A stretch of 64,000 nt of DNA from Hyalella azteca (Eukaryota; Arthropoda; Malacostraca; Amphipoda; Hyalellidae). Under the pieces are notes generated by a model that did no database searches, was not told the origin of the DNA, and saw only the letters and a list, made by a program, of their open reading frames with translations. The translations under genes were made by a program, and so were the position numbers. Shown in pieces: positions 58,736 through 64,000 of this stretch. The DNA is taken from positions 62,001 to 126,000 of the forward strand of contig NW_025943802.1 of the NCBI RefSeq assembly GCF_000764305.2, read 5' to 3'. Every line of letters begins with the position of its first letter. Position 1 is the stretch's first letter.

Positions 58736-61700
58736 CTGAAAAAAAAAATTATTAATATCTTACATAAATTGCATATTAAATATGAATTCGAAACTTGATA
58801 CTTTTACTTAATATGTTAAGATTTGATAAATCATGAAAACCTTTTTTCCATTCTAAATATTTATCTAGATTTCTCGCACATGAATCAATTACTTTACACT
58901 CAACAAAATCATTACAATTCTCGATACGTTATTAAAAACGCTACTACTTCATCTTGTTAGGAAATTTTCAAAAGCTATTTGTTCAAACTAAAATATTTCC
59001 TCAGATTAAAAAATTATTAAATTAAAAAATATAATAGTCCATTCCCAATACTGAAGTTTTAGCTAATGCATTCTAACAAAGGTTTAAGGTATAGACACAC
59101 GGCCACCGACATACTTGGTAAAGGAATATGAAGAAAATGACGTCATCCCTGAGGCAGCCGAGACGGTACATGGTGGGCATCTTGATAACAAAGGCGAAGA
59201 TGTCGTCAATGAAGGTGTTGAGGGCCTTGTAAGTGAGCATACGCCAGGGCAAATGAGCAACACTCTTCAATTTATAGTTGATGAACAGCTGAGGCGTCAT
59301 CATGATGAAGCCGAAGGTGAGGAGGAAACCATAGAGCATTGAGAGCACGAACGAATACCAGCCTTTGTGCTCGTAGTAAATGAGGGAGTAGCAGCAGTAG
59401 GCACCTAGCAGAGGGAAGAGCGCTATGCCCAGGTACCGGAAGGCCATCTGGTCATACTGCTTTGTTGAGGACTCGACATACGTGCCTTTGTCGGCTAACG
59501 TAAGTGTTGGGATGCCAAGGACGCGCTGCTCGTAGTTAATGGTGACGTCCTTCACCTGTGAACATTTTTGTCTTTCATATCTTATTCACTTAAATCACAC
59601 ATAGAATATTGTGGATATCTGAAGCCTCAATAACATTGATATCTGAAGCCTCAATAACATCGATTGGATAAAAAATTCCCAAAGAAAATCGTCAATAACG
59701 CAGAAGTTTCTCTAATAATATTCGGGAGCATACAGAAAATTAAACGAATTACTAGTTAAGAAGTCTTACAGCAAAATTCTCAGCTGAAAGAAATGCAATA
59801 CCTTGGTAATTTTCCAGAGTTCAATAGCCAGTCCAACAAAGCAAGAAACTTTAATAACAAAGTTTGTTTCATTGTCACAGACGTAGAGCAGCACAATGAG
59901 CGCCTGGAACACATTGAAGAACACGCTGCGAACTGACAAGCCTTCGAGGGACTGTCGGTTGTTCCAGAACTGAATATCTGCAAAAGAAACGCACGCCAAT
60001 TAAATAACCCATGTCGACATAAATTTACAATGCCATTCACATACTATTGTAGACACAAAATGTTCATATAAAAAATGTTTGAAAATTGAATAATGACTGG
60101 TACTTATTTCCTCAGTAATGAAAGAAAGTCAAGTATTTCTATTCTAGTTTGATAGTATATTAGTTTTGCAATAATAACATAAAACACAAAGAAAAAAAAG
60201 AATATTTGTATGATATTGGAGAAGTGGTGTTCATTATTATTATTATGAAATACCTACTAAATCATACTAAACTAAGACCTTCGCCAATATTACCATTCTT
60301 AAAAGCCAAGAATTCAAAGACGGAGTGAAGAATGGAGACGACGATGGTGAGCACCAGCAAGATTGGGTTCGTCTCCAAGATGGCCTCCTTGAGAGCATCG
60401 TTGTCTTCATCATCTTCAGAGCCTTGCAAGCCATCGAGCAGACCGCTCGCTGCACCCCATCTATAAGTTACAAGTTATTGAAGAGAATGGTAAGCGGCAG
60501 GCGGTAAGTTACAAGGCTGAAAAATTAAAGGCTAAAATAAAGAGAATGCGATGGTATCTACCTAATTCTACGTTCGTAATACTTTTGCACTTGTAGGTAT
60601 TCTAGGTTTTTATTATAAAAAAACTCTTTATTTCTGCAGTGCAAGGATGAATGATGCAGTCAATATTAGAGGATAAGTTGTAATAATGAAACCACGCAGG
60701 AATAAGGTCGGTCTTAATACATACAATGAATTGCTGGACAAGATTGACCAAAATTCTCTCAAAAATTAGTTATTTTAAACATGTACCTACATTAGAGGAA
60801 ATATTAAAACATTGAAACAGAATAGCAGTGTTATGGATTAATATTTAATATTGTAGCTTTGAGAGTAACAAACTTGTTTTTGGAGCTCTGTGCGGCATAG
60901 AGCTGCCACTTGAAGAGACTCAGAGGCTGGAATGTGAAGGTTAGATTCAACGTCGTGGTGGAGCTGTTCACTGGCTGGTAGTCGCGCACCAGGTTCCAGT
61001 AGGTGTTTACAAAAATAATTGGTTTGTACCTGCATACACAAACATTGTAAATGTGTATATTTATTAACATAACAATGCGGAAAATAATTGAACATTAAAA
61101 TTCAGAACAATTTTGGGAATTTCTAACACAATATTTTTATTTCGCGAAATGAAACTGCATATTTGGCGCATTTTCTCATATATGGAAAAAAAGGCGCTAT
61201 TGTGCTCGTCATGTCCGTGCATCCGTCCGTCTGTCTGTGACTTCACGTTTTCGTCGATTTTGAGAAAATGCGCTCTTTGTCACTCAGTGCAGTGACTACT
61301 GGGTTATATTTTTCTATAATAGGTGAAACTAAAATCTATAGAAAATGAAAAAAAAATCACTGATTCATCTTGACATTTGTCTACCAACAATATTTGTCCA
61401 TCTACCACTAAAAATTTGAGTTAATTTTCGGCAATATGTTTGTTCTACTCTTGTCATACTAAAATTGCATTTCAAATATTTAATCTATCACAGTTGACAT
61501 AATTCACACTGAATTTAATGAGCGGACACTCACAGCGGCTGATCAGGAACAAATTCAATGTAAGGTTCAAGAGGAGCGGGAACAGCTCCAGGGATCCACT
61601 GGGTGAAGTCATGCACAATGTTGATGGTGACGTTGGGGTGCCAGTGGGATATCACTTCCGACTTCACTGTATTTGCTTTCTGCAACAAGAAACGGGGTCA

Positions 61701-62802
61701 AAATCATACTAAATTCACCATAAAATATGTCAATTTATCCCTTCAGTGATGGTGCAAAATTCAATAGAGAATCTGCTGACTTATTCCATTATAATATAAG
61801 TACAGTCACAGTAAAAAGTGTTTACAATAAAAAAAATTCCTTGAATTTGAACGAAATTTTACAGTAAAAAAGTCACATTTTTGGGACAAAATTCACAAAA
61901 TATTTTTTTCAGACCTCTCTTTGCACAGCAGCAAGTAGTCTTTGGTAATAAACTGTGTGTAGACTGTAGAAGAAATTATATGCGAATGTCACTTCATGTT
62001 GTTCGAGGTCTTCAAAGGTCTTTGTTCCGATGTGGCAAAGTAAGGAGAGTAAAAATTGAGTCAATGACTATAAAATGAGCAAAGAATACCTAAATTTTTA
62101 CAGAGAAAATAGTAGAAAAATATTTCACTCCGGGAGAGAGCTTGAGAGGCTGGATTTTGGACAGAACTCGGAAGGTAGGAAGAAATTGTCTACAAGAAAA
62201 CCCTCAGCTAAGAAGGTCTCCATGTCAATGACTTGTACCTTGTGCAGAGTAGGGCGCTAAACAGGACAAAAAAAGAACCCTCTAACGGAAGAGAAGTTTA
62301 CTCATGAAGTGGATGATGATGAAGGATGTGATCTGATGAAGAAAATGAGCTGATATCAGAAGGCTGTGGAATTGTACAATGTTGTCAAACTAGACAACAC
62401 AAAAAAAAAGAAGAGTAATTTGAGGCATTTAAAATAGGTATGTTATTATATTTTCTTTTTATGTTGTTAAGAGTTTTTCATGGTACCACACAAATGATGA
62501 AATCAACACGATAAGAATATTTCTGTATGAATGAAACATAGGCATAAGGCAGACTGTCAGAAAGATACACGGCATCCAAAAGCCACACACGTTCCCCTCA
62601 CCATTATTTCTTCTTCAGATTTTTCTGTTGCTCCCGTGATGAGGTTGGCAGTCTTCTTGTAATGTCTCTTCATGTATCTATTTAGCCTATGGGAAACATG
62701 TACTGTGCTCTGGCTGCGATACCGCTTACTTCCAGGATTAGGATCATTGCCAGATAGTACAAGATAAATACGCAGAAATGCAGTCCCGTTATTGCGAAGA
62801 TC
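58535..62802 (-). CDS. CLPTM1: CLPTM1 (cleft lip and palate transmembrane protein 1) orthologue, N-terminus outside window
   Basis: Multipass ER/plasma-membrane protein; vertebrate CLPTM1 retains GABA-A receptors intracellularly, and paralogue CLPTM1L acts in GPI-lipid scrambling (family knowledge). Seven coding exons on minus: 62802-62602, 61679-61534, 61029-60874, 60460-60294, 59977-59802, 59555-59115 and 58735-58535, phases all consistent, giving 495 residues plus TAG (human 669). Visible: a luminal region with VISHWHPNVTINIV and N-glycosylation sequons; an acidic loop GSEDDEDND; membrane segments near 201-221, 242-257, 263-277, 323-343 and 349-369; the signature DIQFWNNRQSLEGLSVRSVF; the re-entrant-like TFIDDIFAFVIKMPTMYRLG; and RIDPSRVNEFG followed by a basic tail ending KKKD. 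The ending matches CLPTM1 rather than CLPTM1L. The first roughly 170 residues lie beyond the right edge. Confidence 0.93.
59115..59555 (-). CDS. CLPTM1: CLPTM1 exon (membrane core)
   Basis: Acceptor GTTCACAG|GTG, donor TACCAA|GTATGT, 147 codons, phase 0/0. It holds two long hydrophobic helices and PWRMLTYKALNTFIDDIFAF, the most conserved part of the family. Confidence 0.95.
59617..59664 (+). repeat. Two-copy 24-bp tandem repeat in a CLPTM1 intron
   Basis: gatatctgaagcctcaataa followed by catt/catc, twice in succession, between the exons ending at 59555 and starting at 59802. Confidence 0.8.
59802..59977 (-). CDS. CLPTM1: CLPTM1 exon (QFWNNRQSLEG)
   Basis: Acceptor CTTTTGCAG|AT completes the Asp codon; donor AAG|GTATTG. 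It encodes IQFWNNRQSLEGLSVRSVFF and two short hydrophobic segments ending ELWKITK. Confidence 0.92.
60294..60460 (-). CDS. CLPTM1: CLPTM1 exon (acidic loop and first visible TM)
   Basis: Acceptor AACTTATAG|ATGG and donor AATG|GTAATA. It carries 55 codons plus one base at each end. Residues: WGAASGLLDGLQGSEDDEDN, then LETNPILLVLTIVVSILHSV and FEFLAFKN. The correct frame is not the longest open frame at this place. Confidence 0.88.
60874..61029 (-). CDS. CLPTM1: CLPTM1 exon
   Basis: Acceptor GTATGCAG|G and donor AACAA|GTTTGT. It encodes YKPIIFVNTYWNLVRDYQPV and FKWQLYAAQSSKNK. The frame stays open past the donor, but the phase-2 end and the family alignment (NK|W) set the boundary. Confidence 0.85.
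61165..61314 (+). repeat. Dispersed hairpin/GTCT-microsatellite repeat, copy D
   Basis: In the CLPTM1 intron between 61029 and 61534. It shows ggcgcattttctcatatatg, gtcatgtccgtgcatccgtc, a short ctgt run, ttttcgtcgatttt, gagaaaatgcgctc, and the tail cactcagtgcagtgac then ttatattttt. Confidence 0.9.
61534..61679 (-). CDS. CLPTM1: CLPTM1 exon
   Basis: Acceptor TTGTTGCAG|AAA, donor CCGCT|GTGAGT, ending phase 2. It encodes VISHWHPNVTINIVHDFTQW, the best-conserved luminal segment. Confidence 0.92.
62602..62802 (-). CDS. CLPTM1: CLPTM1 exon (luminal domain)
   Basis: Acceptor TTTCTCAG|GAT, donor ATG|GTGAGG, 67 codons, phase 0/0. It encodes NNGTAFLRIYLVLSGNDPNP and KKTANLITGATEKSEEEIM. Confidence 0.9.
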
Positions 62803-63699
62803 CTGAGAAAGGGGCAATGTAAAAATAATTATGTCAACCTCATCACCAAGGTGAGTCATCAACAATTATTTTCTAAAAGTACAATTTTTTACATAATTGT
62901 TTTTCAGTATAAGACTATGGAAATTAATCAAATTGTTAAGTTCACAGATTAACTGAATCAAGCCAAAATAAATGGGAAATTGAATTACTCATTGAATGAA
63001 TAAAATTAGGCTTTTCTTACTAAGGATTGAACATGTGACGAAGTTTTGTTGTAATTTTGGAACTGCCGTAGTAAAAATAAGAGCCCCAAAACAACAGGTC
63101 TATGGTTATGAAAACTTCACAAATTTATGAACTTTTGGTTATGTTCTGGGCTCTGTCATCATGGCATGGAATATGGTATCTATCATTCATTTGAGGCTTT
63201 GAGCCACAACTAGACCTTGACGTTGACAGAAATTGTCAGAAGTCAGAACCACAAATTCCTGCTAGATAAATTATGTCCTATCTTATTGTTAATAAACTGT
63301 CTGATTAGGCTGCAAGATTCCAAATGCATTATAATTTGAAAATAGGCCACTTTTGACTTTTGAGTTGCAAGATTTTATTTATAAGTACCTAGGAAAATTC
63401 CAATCTAGGTCATGTTATTGTCAAACAGCATGCATGCACATGCAATACCTAGGTATCCTAGTATGGAATATGGATTAACAACTAAAATGTTATATCCCTA
63501 GATCAATATAGTGATAGTGGAAGGTAAAAATTGAGACAAAACATTTTAAAATTTGAATCATTGTCCATTTCCATTGTCCAGTAATGTCCTCACTCCTCAG
63601 TTTGCATAATTCAGTTAAATCTCAGACATTATAATCATGAATTGAATTAATTCATGGATAAAGAATATTTTTTATTAACTTAAATTTTCTAGGTAGGTA
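62803..63699. other. CLPTM1 intron, 5' part
   Basis: No further CLPTM1 exon is recognisable to the right of 62802, so the next upstream exon lies beyond the window. The sequence is AT-rich and plain apart from the transposon terminus that follows. Confidence 0.7.
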
Positions 63700-64000
63700 G
63701 GGTAAACGCGGTATATTCCGACACATTAAGGACGCATCGAGAAATGAAAAACTAAAAAAAAACATATGCGTTACGTAAGTTCTGTTGCCTTCACATGACT
63801 CTCAAAACACTTCACTACGCGTCAGCAACAATGAAACGTCATAAAATGTTGCCATATTCATTAAAAAGCCTTTAGAATGGAAACCTACCAAATCCCTATA
63901 TTCCGTCACTTTGTGTAACAACATCCGACACGTGGTGAGTCGTATTGCGTCAGCGCTTCAAATTTAACTGATACGTATTGCCGACATCCACGTGTTTGAA
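63700..64000 (+). mobile_element. Third copy of the TA-flanked transposon terminus (runs off window)
   Basis: Preceded by TA at 63698-63699 and beginning gggtaaacgcggtatattcc, the first 24 bases are identical to the right-TIR sequence of the 43.6-51.2 kb interval, then it diverges. A second related piece, ctatattccgtcac, occurs at about 63897. It likely belongs to another member of the same family inserted in the CLPTM1 intron. Confidence 0.65.

Overview
The window is AT-rich, intron-rich eukaryotic DNA and looks arthropod. An RYamide-type neuropeptide receptor (a protostome receptor family), short coding exons with GT..AG introns, very long introns, and DNA-transposon and microsatellite-bearing repeat debris fit a larger-genome arthropod. 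A crustacean is my guess, but nothing here proves it. No bacterial, viral or organellar genes were seen.

Four protein-coding genes are supported by splice-consistent exons and recognisable protein families. (1) An RYamide/NPY-like GPCR on + (exons 1-197, 17007-17075, 24563-24991), cut by the left edge: TM5 to the C-terminus is present. (2) A gamma-synergin (SYNRG) orthologue on - (six coding exons, 42491 down to 37572, 1021 aa): EH-like domain, Gln-rich coil, repeated acidic-Phe motifs for adaptor-ear binding, and a conserved C-terminus. (3) An NXT1/p15 mRNA-export cofactor on + (three exons, 54423-55921); its tiny first coding exon was not found. (4) A CLPTM1 orthologue on - (seven exons, 62802 down to 58535), with the N-terminal exons beyond the right edge. 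The receptor and SYNRG converge, SYNRG and NXT1 diverge, and NXT1 and CLPTM1 converge. SYNRG (AP-1/clathrin traffic), NXT1 (mRNA export) and CLPTM1 (ER membrane protein) are unrelated housekeeping functions, so no pathway cluster is implied.

The rest is repeat-rich. Receptor intron 1 holds a 1.8 kb minisatellite of mixed 19/21-bp units, a 130-bp tandem duplication, one copy of a dispersed repeat with a GTCT/GTCC microsatellite, an 8-copy 21-bp repeat ending at a single N, an orphan exon-like segment, and an exact back-to-back Tn5 mosaic-end pair (Nextera mate-pair junction adapter), which is a sequencing artefact. Between SYNRG and NXT1 lies a 7.6 kb interval bounded by 66-bp terminal inverted repeats flanked by TA. 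It contains an 882-base N gap, another transposon end, a pair of 0.85-kb direct repeats and a 17-bp tandem array. A third copy of the same terminus starts at 63700. The 24.99-37.57 kb intergenic stretch contains a decayed mariner-type transposase and several tandem arrays.

I found no convincing new multi-gene system. The observations most worth checking are the embedded mate-pair adapter with its possible misjoin, the TA-flanked TIR element, the four-copy hairpin repeat, and the receptor's altered NPxxY motif.
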